Shown: positions 47,625 through 59,942, counted from the stretch's first letter. The stretch is 64,000 bases of DNA from Agapanthus africanus (GCA_030015575.1 JASDDO010000026.1:448671096-448735095), one strand, 5' to 3'. Notes: generated from the sequence alone by a model not told the origin. Program-made: numbers and translations.

Positions 47625-49816
47625 TGTTAGTTATATGTATGCCTTAGAGGCCATTACTGTACATACGATGTATATTGTAGTGGATGCTAGGACGTATATA
47701 GGGAGGACTTTCTTGCTCGACATGATAGTATGCTATCTGGTTGTACTTTATCTTAACATGTACTCTGATTGTCTCTAATACATGTTGATAAAGCCCTTAG
47801 GATATGTACTCGACTACTGGGAATATGATGAGATCATACTAGTGGGGCCACGGCAGTCGACGAGTACATCCTATAATTATTCCTAGTTGAGGGTGTATCG
47901 AGACAGGGCATCGATACACCAGAGTAGACAAGCGTATACGCATCTTGACCCATATGATGGGCGATGGATGATCCCATATTCATCGGTGTTTTACATCAAG
48001 GATGGTGTACGGGTGCTCAGTGGATACTGGGTACACTGGACGGACTCGCCGAGAACTCCCAGATGGTATTATACCTCATGTCAGATGGCAGTTCTCCGGT
48101 GACACTGGTACAGAGTAGTCTGTTGACGCGAGATCGTCATAGAGACTTGTGCGATTCCTACTGTGCTTTGATTTCCACCTTACCACGTCCAAGAGGGCGT
48201 GCAAAATGGTCGTTTTTGGGTACAGTCCCGAACACATGAAGGAAATGAGCGATAGGAGGGGATTCGTCTCTCTCGGTATAGGGAGTTGATGTTGCGCTGT
48301 GATCGATTGGCTATAACCGGAAATCCCTATCCAGGGTCGCTGAAATTTATTGGTAAGTGTTATCAGTAATTTCTCGAACTGTTATAGACCTCATATCGAA
48401 ACGACTTATCGAGCTACTGTGATCTGACGTTTACCATCCCTAGGCGAGATATGCGACATATCAGATGACGAGACCGGACTGTACGGGTGTGTTACTGATT
48501 GGATTCACAGGAGTACTAGCAGGCTTGCTTGTAGATCTTCTTATCGCTCAATACCCGGGTGGCCGTTACGTTTAGCAGACCGCTTGCGGCTTGTGGGTGT
48601 TTGATATGATCATCACCTACTGCCGGCGTATTGACGATCTTTAGAGTCCTACACAGGGGTTTCCTGGCTCAAGCGAAACGGAGTAGGAGCAAATATGAGA
48701 TATGTGAGGGACCGAGATTGATACGATATGAGATACCGTATTCTATTCTTGCGATTTATGACATTGATCGGTTGTATGCGATATAGCCGGGTTATCGGAT
48801 CAAGTGTTGATTCGATAAGTTGTTACTTTTGATATTAGTCGGTTATAGACGGATTATTAAATCAAGAGTTTATTTAATAATTTAATGTATAATTATATAT
48901 TTGATATATTACATTACATTAACTAGTATTAGCTCACTTAAGATTTATTTTCTCACTAGTATGTGCACATTGTTTATATGTGATATATGCAAGTGTACAT
49001 ATTTGTATCATGCTTGATGATACATCAAAGATAGGTGTATGAGACTTTTACCAAGATTAGTTTTAAGATTAGAGTTATTCTTTTATCATAACATTTAACA
49101 AAAGGGTTGAACTTAGTCAAATTAATCAAGCATGATGAAGCTTGGAGAAAGTTTGACAAAGTCCACTCTTTTGTCATTTGTCTTGATATTCTTTAACCTA
49201 ACCCTTAACCTAATCCCTTGGTCAATTCTCTACATGAGTTATGCATGATAGCTTAACTCACCCATGGTTACATTATTGAGGATAATAATTCATATGATGG
49301 ATTTTTATTCTTTCTTCTTCTTCTTCTTCATCAAGCTCCATGAAAAGCTCGCTAGCTTTAATGGTGCCATGAGAAAAAGTGTGAGAAAATCAATTCTAAT
49401 GTGAGCCCACTTCCTACTTCTTCATCCTCTATCACTTACCATGTAGTAGAGTGTGTTCTCTTCACAAAGTTCACAACCTAGTGAAGGAATAGCTTGAGTT
49501 AGTGTCTCCCCGACGTAGATCATCTTCGGCCTCGAAGTCAAAAAAGCAAGAACGTTCGTTCTTCTTGTGGATCTTCTCCAGAGTCCGAAGTTCACGATCG
49601 CAGTGAAGGGGACATCTACATGGAGCTATTGAAGTGAAGGACCGGATCTACAAAGGTTGTATTCCCTTTCACTTGTAGTTAAAGTTGTTAACTTGCTAGT
49701 TTTCGCCTAAACCCTAGTTTAAAGATCCGTATTGGAGTTGTTCGGCACGGCTAAAATTTTAATCGGGCATGGTTGATGCCTCGTAGAACCTTGTGAGCGT
49801 GCCTAGCAACCCTACA
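47625..49816 (+). repeat. 5' LTR of element H
   Basis: 2,192 bp, TGTTAGTTATATGTATGCC to CAACCCTACA. Collinear with the C LTRs, with the hairpin block at about 48265-48375. Confidence 0.92.
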
Positions 49817-49817
49817 T

Positions 49818-49830
49818 TGGTATCAGAGCC
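49818..49830 (+). other. Primer binding site of element H (tRNA-iMet)
   Basis: TGGTATCAGAGCC, one base after the LTR end. Confidence 0.93.
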
Positions 49831-50018
49831 AAGCTAGAGTTTTAGGCGAAGTGTAGACGAAGTTAGAAATCCGATCGAACCACGAAACCCTAATTCAAAC
49901 CCTTCTCTGTACATTTTTTGAAATTGTGGATTTTTCCAAATTAAAAATACTCAAAAAATTTAGCAGGATTTTCTAGGAATTACTGTGCAACACGTGGGCC
50001 CAACTCCATAAAGGAGCT

Positions 50019-50064
50019 GCGGAATCGCGGCCTTCCCCCTGCTCGCGCGGCGGTTCCGCGGCCA
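50019..50064 (+). other. GC-rich inverted repeat after the primer site (H)
   Basis: CTGCGGAATCGC pairs along all 12 positions (with G-U pairs) with GCGGTTCCGCGG. The loop also contains GC-rich sequence. About 200 nt from the primer site. Confidence 0.65.
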
Positions 50065-52280
50065 TTATGTGGCCTCTTGCTCTAGTGTTTGCACAGTAAT
50101 CTCCATATGTAAGTCCTGTGTTTTCTGGGTAATTTTAATTTGTACTCAAGAGTTGAGTTTTCTGGGTTGTATTGGGGACTCAATGATTCGATCAGATTAT
50201 TTAATTTTGTTTATGTTTTCCGGATATTTAGAACGTGTTAAAAAGTTCGACCGGATGTCAATATCTCACTTTTTCCCCTGCCGGAAAATTTCCAAGTGTT
50301 GGATTTTTCCGTAGTTTAAGAACGTTCTAAGTCATGCAAGTAACGCGATTGACCCTCTAGAAGACAACAAACCTTAACTCGATTATGTGACCGTCTCGAA
50401 CTGCCTTTTGAAACTTAGGGTTTGGGGTAATACGGCATGCCACATGTGAGGCGTTAGCTTGACCCTTCTACGGCTGGACCGTTGGTACTGTGGCATGTGA
50501 TGGATGTTTTTTTAAACTCCCCTCAAGTGTTGAGATTTATATTGGGAAAACTTGGGTGTTTGATTATTCGATCGGAAAGTTTAACATTGTCTATTTATCT
50601 GGAATGTGATACAATAATTGGAATCCACATCATGTTATGAGATAACTAATTGGAATGTTATAAACATAGCAGTTTAGTATCAGTTGATCGGTTTCCACGG
50701 AATTTTGATGTGATCAAAAGTCCGTCGCAATCAAGTAGCGTACGCGGATACTCGCTGGGTAAACTTAATAGACAGACATCCGTCGCCAAAAAGCATCCGT
50801 TCGGGTGCTCGCGGCAGCGGTGTTCCGCCATAGTGCACTTCGTCGGCGGCATCGGGGGTGTGGCCGTCTACTAAAGTTTGTGATGAGCATTCGATCAGGA
50901 TGTCAGGAATCTTGTTGAATTGCCCGACTTGTTATTGAAAAGAGTTATCGATAATGAGACTAAAATACGGGGTTTATAATTGTTAAGCATGCGATGTCTA
51001 AGAAATTCATTTGATTAGGCATGCGATGTCTAAGCAGGTTGCGGATTCCAACAGTTATAGTTTTACACTTTCTTTTCTGCCACCGTAAGTCTGATATGTG
51101 ATATCGCCGGTTTCGTTGCTATATGTCAACGACAATTGGGATGGGCATATTTACTTACGTTGATGACATGTGATGTTATGTGTTGCTGGATATATTATAT
51201 TGGATCGTCGTGTTTGAATAGCCGCGGGTTTTTATGTGAGATGAGTGTTTTTCATTTTCATTCATGTAAAAACGTGTATGTAATATTCTTTTATTGGGGC
51301 ACTTCCGGGTTGAGGTTGATGTCACCATTTGTATATTTTTTACTTTTCCGCACTAGGATAGACCCAAGGAGGGGAGCACAAGTAACTGGATTCTAGGGTC
51401 CAGTGGGAGACCATCTCGAGGAGTCGAGTCCGAGTCTCCTAACTCTAGAATTGGTAGGGTTGGTTGCCGCTCTCATAGGGGTCTAGGGGTGTCGGATTGG
51501 CTATTCATCATGGCCGTGGAATCCGTGTTTTATAGAGGCTCAAAATATAACATGGACGTCCTAGTATATCCAATATTTCATATGATATTTTCTGCCGCGT
51601 TATCTGTGATGTGATCATGTGATATGTTCAGATAGATATTGTATATAGTATATATGATATATTATATAGACGTTGCTTATGTTTTACACCAGCGCTAGCC
51701 CTACCTCGCTCTGCCGTTGGTTACCTAACCTAACGGTGCTGATGTGACATCGAGGCGAATGCGGATGGCATAAGCGTACGTTATATTTATCTGTGATGTT
51801 TAGGTGACATAAATGATGGGACATCATTAATATGATTAATGAAATAAAAGAAACCTAAACATGTTGTAGAAACTTGTTTAAAAACCGGTAGCTCTAGTTC
51901 TTGCTTTGCATAGCGATGTTCCTTGTAGAACATCCAGCACCTCATTCGATAAGGAAAGGGCCGAGATCCCTTCACCGGGAGTGACCCCTTTAGCAATAAC
52001 TGGCAGATGCTGCATTCTCGGTTTGTCTTTTGATTGCTTCTATAGTTCTTTCTTTCCATAGTGGTATATATGATATACCCTGCACCTTATTCGATGAGGA
52101 AAGGGCCGACGATCCCTTCACCGGGAGTGACCCCTTTAGCAAAACTAGAAAAGTCTCAAAAACATTACATTTAAAAATCACTCGATTCTAAAACGATATA
52201 AAGTTCATCACGCAACAGGTTTTCAGAAAAACCTGTCGTAGCCCTCCGTCATTTCAGATAAGTCCTGCTTAGTATTCGTG

Positions 52281-52486
52281 CTGCGTTTGTTGACCCTGTC
52301 AAGGCGCAGTGTGCGGTAGCTGACCAGTATTTATCTGCTTATGCATATGATGCAGATTGGATTAGGGTAGTCGTACGGCCTTGTTGACCTTGTCAAGGGT
52401 CGTGCGGGTGGGTTTAATTCAATCAAGAAATGACGGGTTCAACTTGACCTACGGTCTATGGTTTGTTTCCCTTGTCAAGGTCATAG
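52281..52486 (+). other. Triple-hairpin leader block (H)
   Basis: Outer stems: CTGCG (52281-52285) with CGCAG (52305-52309), CGTACGGCC (52372-52380) with GGTCGTGCG (52398-52406, wobble pairs), and CTATG (52456-52460) with CATAG (52482-52486). The cores read TTGACC..GTCAAGG. Confidence 0.7.
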
Positions 52487-52920
52487 ATCGTTTGGGGCAA
52501 AATATTATCGGGAATTTCAAGTGTTGAAATTTGCAATGAGGTTGCATACCTTCTATGAGATAGTTGGATCCCGATACCCGCTGTGAGTAAGAGTTACTCC
52601 TGGGAGAGTTTTACACATTATAATTAGTCGATCAAGTAGATGTCTAGAAAGGTGTTAACGGGGTTACGCCTCTGGGAAAACGAGGGTTACTTTAATTAGG
52701 TCCGTACGAAAGCACGGGAAACCACCCTCAAAGTACCGACACTGGCCTGGCTGAAAGATTGACGAAATTGTAGGGTGTAATTAATCCCGGCTAGTCTTTC
52801 CTTTTAGGGTTTGAAGGAAGATTTGATAAAAACAGTGGGAGCCATCCTGATTAAATAAAATAATAACCAATCTGATCTTGCAAGAGTATACGCTGAGTGT
52901 TTTCTTCTCTCTCTCTCCAG

Positions 52921-53770
52921 GTAGCGACCATATCACGCCTTAATCAAGATAATAAAACGGATAAATTGACCGAACCCGCTTGTTATACTGAGCTGGGGAA
53001 CGTTGGTTCCGCTCCAACTTATAATTGTTATAAGATAGAGCAGGATATAGGGGATTACCAGAATTCCCGTGCCGCCCAAACGAAGAAAGTGCATGCTGAT
53101 GCATCTTCTTCGGGTGTGTTCATTACAGAGAACTGTTTCTCAGTATCCTTTACGTCCTGGGTATGAGATACCGGATCAGGATCCCACATATGTAATCTGT
53201 TATATGGGCTACAGAAAGGTAGAGAACTGAGAACGGGTGATAAGTTTCACGAGACAGAAAACAGTGCAAGTGTTGCAGCCAAGTCTGTTGGTCACTGTCA
53301 CCCTGTATTACCAGAATATATTGATTCTGAACGAATGTTATTAGATATCGAACCTAATATACAACATCATATCAGTCTCTTTATTAGTAAAGAATGGATA
53401 TAATTTTGTATTCTTGGATAATGTTTTGAACATTTTCTATATCAAGAGTTGATCGGTTCAGGCACGTTATCTAAAAGCATTGACGTTCTAAATCAAACTA
53501 CAGTTCTTAGTATACAGAACACACAAGAGGAAGAGTTCAGAAATGAACGACTTCTTCTTGAGGCATTGTGGACTAGGTCATATCAATGCGACCCGGCTAG
53601 CTGAAGTTACATTTAGATGCATATTTAAATTAGTTTGAATTTACATCTTATGAAACTTGCCGGTCATGTCACAAAGATAAAATGACCACAGCTCTGTTTA
53701 TTGGAAACAGAGAAAGAGTTAGTGAACTCTTGGGATTGATACATGTTGATGTTTGAAGGTCCCCTGTCTA
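52921..53770 (+). pseudogene. Decayed protease and pre-integrase remnant of element H
   Basis: Collinear with 13549-14395 of element C: a short unrecognised stretch, the protease DTGSGS-like site (about 53168-53185), then the HCGLGHIN-like pre-integrase segment (about 53560-53590). No gag is recognisable. It is broken and stops where element A begins. Confidence 0.75.
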
Positions 53771-54418
53771 TGTAAGTCCACGTTGCGACCCCCGGTTCTT
53801 ACGGGGAGGCGGAAACGGTATAAAATCAAAATTTTAACGCAAGAGGCAACATGGACTAAGCTAGGTCGGGATCTTTACCTAAACTAAAACTAGCATACTA
53901 AGCTAAAGATATTTAGCTACTCGGATGAAGATGGTTATACCTAAACTTGAACTCCTTCTCTTCAAGCTCCGATGGTGGTTCGATGGCTCCTTCTCATTGT
54001 CTCCGTACGCCGAAGATAGATCCACTTGAAAACTCCAACCTTTAGCTCCTTCTTCGTTCTTTGAAGAAACTAGTTCACTTGGTTTGCTAAACCTAATGAA
54101 CTAGAATGAGTAGAGATGATTTAGAATAGGATTTTATCTATGGTTCTTGATTCTCAACTCATGAGACAAGAGAACCATAGATCAAGAGAGGGAGCAAGAG
54201 GTTGAGGGTGAGAGCAAGAGGAGAGCTCAAGAACAAGAGAGAGAATGAGCAAGAAGGAATGAGCAACTCTTTTGTCTTTCACCCTCTCATAATCCAAAGT
54301 TATCATAACTCATCATATCAAAAAAGTCTTATGTGATGGTTAGAAGCAACCATAACCTTATCATGTCATGCACTCATTTTACTCAAATGAGCAAGCAAGA
54401 AAAAGTCTTTGGCATGAA

Positions 54419-54438
54419 ATGATAACCATGGTTATCAT
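54419..54438. repeat. Perfect 20-bp palindrome in the A LTR
   Basis: ATGATAACCATGGTTATCAT equals its own reverse complement. It stands next to the TTGAC array in the LTR, and the right LTR repeats it at about 62645-62664. Confidence 0.85.
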
Positions 54439-54440
54439 GA

Positions 54441-54530
54441 TGGTCAACTAGTCAAGACTAGTCAACCGGTCAACAAGTCAACAAAAGTCAACAAGTCAAC
54501 AAAGTCAACAAGTCAACAACCATATCACCA
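54441..54530 (-). promoter_or_regulatory. TTGAC (W-box core) array in the A LTR
   Basis: About ten TTGAC cores on the minus strand within 80 bp, many spaced 8-10 bp (GTCAACAA on the + strand). Four more lie at about 54592-54620. TTGAC(C/T) is the binding core of WRKY factors. The right LTR has the same array at about 62668-62748. In the sense direction it is about 1.4 kb into the LTR. Confidence 0.6.
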
Positions 54531-55934
54531 TAATACTTAATTAATATAATAGTTAATCACATATCATATTCTCATTAGGGTTGAGCATAAAGTCAAATAG
54601 TCAACGGTCAACTGTCAACAACCCTAATGAGAATCCGCAGCCTCTGCCTCCCTGTCAACTGTGCATACACACCCGCATCCGCGTTCCGAGGAACACGAAT
54701 GCAAACTGGTTAAATCCAATCCCATAAGGTACACTAGGATCTGGCTTAAACCAAAGCCCGCTAGTGTAAACTGTCCGGACACTGTACGTGCACAAGTGCA
54801 CGGATGTGACCGAACCCTGTCGCAAAACCACGCGACCTGTCGCAATACCATGCGACCTCTACTCTTTTGCCTAAAGGCGAAAAGCTTTCTGTGTAGGACT
54901 CTAAAGACTCGACACTACGCTGGCAGTGGGTTTAACCACAGACCGCAAGCGGCACTAGCTGTGCGTAACGGTCCCCAGGTAATGCCGACAAGAAGACCGA
55001 CGAGGCGAAACCCATCCGAACTCCTACTGAGCCTGAGTGTGACATTCTCCGTACAGTCCGGTCTGTTCGTCTGATACATCGCATGGCGGGCCTAGGGGGC
55101 GGTAAACGTCAGTCCCCCAATAGCGGTACAAGTCGTGCCGGAGTGAAGCCCAATACACCCTGAGATAACACTGGAAACCTACCAGTATATCTCGTTTGCC
55201 CTGGCCAGGGACTACTCGTGTAATGGCTCTCCTAGACACAGCGCGATGTCAACCCCCAATACCAGGAGAGACGAATCCTGTCTAACCGTCACTGCCTCCA
55301 AGTGCTTCGGGACTGCACCCAACCACCACCTGTTTGCACGACTCCTTTGAGCCGTGGTAGGGTAGTGATCAAAGTACAGTGGGAACACACCCGAGGCGAA
55401 GTGACAGTGTCAAGTCAGCGGACTAAGCTGTACTCATGTCACCTGGGAACTGATAACTGACGATAGGTATAATACCAACTAGTCAGTTCCCGACGAGTCC
55501 TGTCCAGTGTACCCGTAACCTAACGAGCACCCGCATACTATCTCAAGTACGACGTACTGACGGCTGTGGGACAGACCGTCTCCCACACTGGGATGAGAAG
55601 CGCATGCGCTGGTCTACTCCGGAGTATCGATGCCCTGTCTCGATAGTCCTGCGACCAGGGACCTGCATAAGGATGTGCTTATAGATTACCCAGCCCCACT
55701 AGTGTGACGGCCATCACATCGCTGGTAATCAAGCAAAGATCCTAAGGGCTCTACTAATGTGTATAGGCGATATACAAAAATAAACACATGTACACATTGA
55801 AGTAGAAACAAACCAAGTAGCATACTACTATTTTGAGCAAGATTGTATATACAAGGTGAATATCCCAAGCATCCATTAAGTAATATATAAACTAGTATGA
55901 TACAGTAATGGCCTCTAGGGCATATACACTAACA

Positions 55935-55945
55935 ATCTCCCACTT
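55935..55945 (-). other. Polypurine tract of element A
   Basis: The minus strand reads AAGTGGGAGAT directly before the TGTTAG LTR start, three bases after the pol stop codon. Confidence 0.92.
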
Positions 55946-55948
55946 GCA

Positions 55949-58900
55949 CTAAGGCCATGTACTGGCGTATCGAAGACCTATCATCTCGATCAGCCGCTCG
56001 AACTGAGTCTGGGGCAGGGCCTTGGTGAATGGATCAGCAGTGTTATCTTCTGAAGCGACTCTCCGAACCTCGATCTCCTGGCGATCTACGATCTCCCTGA
56101 TCAGCTGATACCGCCTTAAGATATGCCTGGATCTCTGATGGGACCTGGGTTCCTTCGCTAAAGCTATAGCCCCGTTGTTGTCGCAATACAGAGGTATTGG
56201 ATCAACAATGGACGGAATCACCTGAAGTTCTTTCAAGAACTTCCTCATCCAGACAGCTTCTTTTGCGGCATCAGATGCAGCGATGTATTCCGCTTCCATC
56301 GTCGAGTCTGCAACGGTTTCCTGTTTGGAACTCTTCCAACACACCGCCCCTCCATTGAGGGTAAAGACAAAACCCGACATGGACTTGGAATCATCCTTGT
56401 CACTCTGGAAGCTGGAGTCAGCAAAGGCCTCGATCTGGAGGTCTTTTCCGCCATACACCAAGAACATCTCCTTAGTCCTTCTCAGGTACTTGAGAATGTT
56501 CTTTACCGCTATCCAGTGTTTCTCCCCAGGGTTAGACTGATACCGGCTTACCACACTCAGTGCATAAGCTACATCCGGTCTGGTACACAACATCGCATAC
56601 ATTATAGAGCCTACCGCAGAAGCGTAGGGTATAATAGACATGCGATCCCTCTCCAAATCAGTCTTGGGAGACATCTCTTTAGAGAGGGTGATCCCGTGAC
56701 AAGCCGGCAGGTTACCGCGCTTGGAATCTTCCATACTGAATCTTTTCAGCACGGTGTCGATGTACCTGGACTGAGAAAGTCCTAATATCCTCTTGGATCT
56801 GTCACGGTAGATCCGGATACCCAGAATGTATGAGGCATCACCCAGGTCTTTCATGGAGAACCTGTGTGACAAGAACCCCTTGACAGATTGTAGCATAGGA
56901 ATGTCATTTCCTATTAAGAGAATGTCATCCACGTATAAAACGAGGAATACTACAGTTCTCGCTACAAATCTACTATAGATGCATGGTTCATCTGGATTTT
57001 TGATAAAGCCAAATTCTTTGACCGTCTCATCAAAGCAGATGTTCCAACTCCGCGATGCCTGCTTTAGTCCATAGATGGACTTAAGCAACTTGCACACCTT
57101 TCCGCTGCTCCCACTCTGAATGAAACCCTCTGGCTGGTCCATATAGACACACTCCTCTAAATTTCCATTTAGAAAAGCTGTCTTTACGTCCATTTGCCAG
57201 ATCTCATAATCGTGGAAGGCAGCAATGGCAAGAAGGATCCGAATGGATTTCAGCATGGCTACTGGAGAAAAGGTTTCGTCGTAGTCCAAGCCAGGTCTTT
57301 GACGAAAACCCTTTGCTACCAGCCTAGCTTTATAGGTCTCAACCTGTCCATCTACACCAATCTTCCTTTTGAAGATCCACTTGCATCCTACGGGTTTTAC
57401 CCCGTCTGGAGCAATGTCCAACGTCCATACCTTGTTGGTGTACATGGACTCCATTTCGGTCCGCATTGCATCCAGCCATTTCACTGAGTCAACGCTCTGA
57501 ACGGCCTGCTGGAAGCTAGTAGGCTCATCATAATCTATGATGCAATCCTCTCTATCCCCGTCTATGAGAAAACCGTAGTATCTCTCGGGCGGATGAGACT
57601 GCCTACTACTCCTGCGGAGTGGCGCAGGAATGTCCTGTTCTGTTGAACCCTCTGGTTCCACTAAGCTTTCAGTAACAGTCTGTGGTTCTGGAACTTCTTC
57701 CAGTTCTATTGTGTTCCCACTTATCTGGGTTTCTAAAAACTCAGTTTCCAAGAAGCGGGCATGCTGAGAAACAAAGACCTTTTGCTCCTCAGCGGAATAG
57801 AAAAGATACCCCCTGGAGTTCCTTGGGTATCCCACAAACTTACACTGTACTGAACGTGCCTCAAGTTTGTCCGCATGCTGCTTTTTTACAAAAGCTGGAC
57901 ATCCCCATACCTTAAGATACTTAAGACAGGGTTTCTTCCCAGTCCACATCTCATATGGGGTGGTAGGCACAGTCTTGGTGGGAGCCTTGTTCAAGAGATA
58001 CGCAGCTGCTTCTAGTGCATATCCCCAGAATGATCGCGGTAACTCAGCGTTACTCATCATGGACCGAACCATATCCAATAGGGTTCGGTTCCGTCTCTCC
58101 GATACACCGTTATGTTGCGGAGTGTATGGAGGAGTAAGCTGAGAGAGAATACCATTCTCTTTTAAGTAATTCAGGAATTCGGCACTTAAGTATTCTCCAC
58201 CTCGATCCGATCTTAGAATCTTAATACTTTTGCCGGTCTGTTTCTCTACTTCATTCTTATACTCCTGGAATTTTCCAAAGGCCTCGGACTTATGTTTCAT
58301 TAAGAAGACATAACCGTACCTTGAGAAGTCATCCGTAAAAGTAATGAAGTAAGAATGTCCGCTTCGGGCATGTGTAGACATTGGACCGCACACGTCACTG
58401 TGTACGAGTCCCAAGAGCTCGCTCGCTCTTACTCCTTGTCCAGTAAACGGAGTCTTTGTCATCTTTCCTTTGAGACAAGATTGACAAGTGGCATACGATT
58501 GATATTCGAACGCATTCAAATATCCTTCTGTATGTAACTTAGTCAACCTTCTCTCATTGATGTGACCCAATCTACAATGCCATAAGAAAGTCTGATTTAG
58601 TTCTGGAGACTTTCTTTTGTGTGTATTCTGGACGTTGAAAATCTGTGGTTGGTTTAACACGTATATACCATTACTCAATGTACCTGACCCAATCAAAACT
58701 TGATTAAGGTGAATGTTTACAACATTACTTACAAACGCAAATTCATAACCTTCTTTAGAAACTAAAGATACAGAAATGATATTACAAGTTGCGTTGGGTA
58801 CAAAAAAGCAATTACGCAAAACCAAAACATGTCCATCTGACATTCCCAGGTGATAGTCCCCCACGGCTTTAGCATCCATGCTAGCTCCGTTCGCAACTCT

Positions 58901-59899
58901 GAGGGTCATGTCACCTGCCTTCAAAACCCTACGGTTTCTCAACGCCTGCAAAGAATTACAGATATGAGATCCTGATCCGGTATCTAATACCCAGGAAGTA
59001 GAGTTTATTGAAAGACAGTTTTCAATAACATACACACCTGAAGCTGAAGCTGCAACCTGCTTCAATTCCTGTGTTCTGGCCTTCCAGGCCCTGCAATCAT
59101 TCTTCCAGTGTCCTTTCTTATGACAATAGAAGCATTCTTCCTTATCCACAAGCTTCCCCGCTATCTTTGTTGCTTTACCTTTTCCCTTCGTATCCACTTT
59201 ACAAACACCGCCCCTTGGTTTGGCGGAGGCCTTCTTCTTCTTTCCCTTGGCTTTCGCCTTGGACCTAGAAGAAGATGATCCTCCTACAAACAAAGTGGAT
59301 GTATCCCTACCTTTCTGTAGGGTGCCCTCTGCGCTCCTCAGCATGTTGAGGAGCTCTGAAAGTTCAACCTCTTTTTCTTGTAAGTTGAAGTTCAGTATAA
59401 ACTGGGCGTAAGTGGAAGGAAGGGACTGGAGAACTATATCCGTATATAGCTCACTCTCCAATGTGATCCCTAGGTCAGCGAGCTCCTCAATGAAGCCGAT
59501 CATCTTTAGCACGTGCTCGGCTACTGATGATCCGACGGCCATTCTTGTCGAAAACAACTTTTTCGACGCTTCGTATCTTGCGATACGTGATTGCTCTCCA
59601 TACAGTTCTTTTGTATGGAGCAATATGGACTCCATGTCCATATTCTCATGCCTCCTCTGATGTTCGTTGTCCATCGAGGCAAGCAGGAGGCACTTGGCCT
59701 TCGCGCTATCAATCTCCCAAGTCTTGCGGATTTCCTTATCCGCAACACTGGAAGTTGGACCAGGGACAGGGGGAGCTTTGGTGGTAAGAAGATACCCCAG
59801 TTTGTCATAAGTGATTGCTATCTTGACATTCCTGAGCCAATCTTTGTAGTTTGGCCCTGTCAGTTTGTTTTTATCTAGGAGTAACTTAAGTCCAGTCAT
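55949..59899 (-). CDS. Complete Copia gag-pol polyprotein of element A
   Basis: 1,316 codons from ATG 59899 (MTGLKLLLDK) to TAG 55949. I chose this ATG because it follows the conserved pyrimidine tract and CAG and matches the start in B. Domains in approximate residues: gag with the LTGPNYKDWLRN segment (13-25) and a long helical part (60-210), a Lys-rich stretch (215-245), CCHC zinc knuckle CFYCHKKGHWKNDC (255-268), aspartic protease DTGSGSH (about 306), GAG-pre-integrase HCRLGHIN (about 441), integrase core from HSDVCGPM (about 500) through the DRGGEY and SERRNRTLLD segments (562-605), RT with KWIFKRK (about 836) and YVDDILLIG (about 987), and RNase H with ADSTMEAEYIA (about 1203), LYCDNNGAIALAK (about 1234) and the DNTADPFTKALP end segment. 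Order and length are usual for Copia. The particle it encodes acts inside the cell; no envelope is present. Confidence 0.95.
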   Translation of the reverse strand: MTGLKLLLDKNKLTGPNYKDWLRNVKIAITYDKLGYLLTTKAPPVPGPTSSVADKEIRKTWEIDSAKAKCLLLASMDNEHQRRHENMDMESILLHTKELYGEQSRIARYEASKKLFSTRMAVGSSVAEHVLKMIGFIEELADLGITLESELYTDIVLQSLPSTYAQFILNFNLQEKEVELSELLNMLRSAEGTLQKGRDTSTLFVGGSSSSRSKAKAKGKKKKASAKPRGGVCKVDTKGKGKATKIAGKLVDKEECFYCHKKGHWKNDCRAWKARTQELKQVAASASGVYVIENCLSINSTSWVLDTGSGSHICNSLQALRNRRVLKAGDMTLRVANGASMDAKAVGDYHLGMSDGHVLVLRNCFFVPNATCNIISVSLVSKEGYEFAFVSNVVNIHLNQVLIGSGTLSNGIYVLNQPQIFNVQNTHKRKSPELNQTFLWHCRLGHINERRLTKLHTEGYLNAFEYQSYATCQSCLKGKMTKTPFTGQGVRASELLGLVHSDVCGPMSTHARSGHSYFITFTDDFSRYGYVFLMKHKSEAFGKFQEYKNEVEKQTGKSIKILRSDRGGEYLSAEFLNYLKENGILSQLTPPYTPQHNGVSERRNRTLLDMVRSMMSNAELPRSFWGYALEAAAYLLNKAPTKTVPTTPYEMWTGKKPCLKYLKVWGCPAFVKKQHADKLEARSVQCKFVGYPRNSRGYLFYSAEEQKVFVSQHARFLETEFLETQISGNTIELEEVPEPQTVTESLVEPEGSTEQDIPAPLRRSSRQSHPPERYYGFLIDGDREDCIIDYDEPTSFQQAVQSVDSVKWLDAMRTEMESMYTNKVWTLDIAPDGVKPVGCKWIFKRKIGVDGQVETYKARLVAKGFRQRPGLDYDETFSPVAMLKSIRILLAIAAFHDYEIWQMDVKTAFLNGNLEECVYMDQPEGFIQSGSSGKVCKLLKSIYGLKQASRSWNICFDETVKEFGFIKNPDEPCIYSRFVARTVVFLVLYVDDILLIGNDIPMLQSVKGFLSHRFSMKDLGDASYILGIRIYRDRSKRILGLSQSRYIDTVLKRFSMEDSKRGNLPACHGITLSKEMSPKTDLERDRMSIIPYASAVGSIMYAMLCTRPDVAYALSVVSRYQSNPGEKHWIAVKNILKYLRRTKEMFLVYGGKDLQIEAFADSSFQSDKDDSKSMSGFVFTLNGGAVCWKSSKQETVADSTMEAEYIAASDAAKEAVWMRKFLKELQVIPSIVDPIPLYCDNNGAIALAKEPRSHQRSRHILRRYQLIREIVDRQEIEVRRVASEDNTADPFTKALPQTQFERLIEMIGLRYASTWP

Positions 59900-59911
59900 G
59901 TTGATTGGTCG

Positions 59912-59942
59912 CTGCAATTAGGAGAGAGAAGAAGAAACACTC
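59912..59942 (-). promoter_or_regulatory. Possible 3' splice site before gag (A)
   Basis: The minus strand reads a TTCTTCTTCTCTCTCC tract, then TAATTGCAG, 12 bases before the gag ATG. The same arrangement is seen in B and D. Confidence 0.5.

Larger units (their letters stand above)
49831..52920 (+). other. Untranslated leader of element H
   Basis: 3.1 kb without a credible protein. In order: GC-rich inverted repeat (50019-50064), a part shared with C, the CCGTTGG/CTAACGG hairpin block (about 51710-51740), the tandem GTGACC units (about 51893-52185), the triple hairpins (52281-52486), the two small hairpins (52659-52717) and a pyrimidine tract ending CCAG at 52920. Confidence 0.75.
53771..55934 (-). 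repeat. 3' LTR of element A
   Basis: 2,164 bp. On the minus strand it runs TGTTAGTGTATATGCCC to GTGGACTTACA. It contains the conserved hairpin block (about 55155-55265), a TTGAC array (54441-54530), a 20-bp palindrome (54419-54438) and a CT-rich stretch at about 54180-54290. Confidence 0.95.

Noticed and set aside
54661-55074. A 137-codon open frame in the A LTR
   Set aside because: Present in both LTRs only because they are nearly identical; it runs antisense to the element, and the older related LTRs do not keep it.
56283-59878. Many short open frames on the + strand opposite the gag-pol of element A
   Set aside because: They are antisense shadows of a real coding region; none has its own motif or matches anything in the parallel regions of B.
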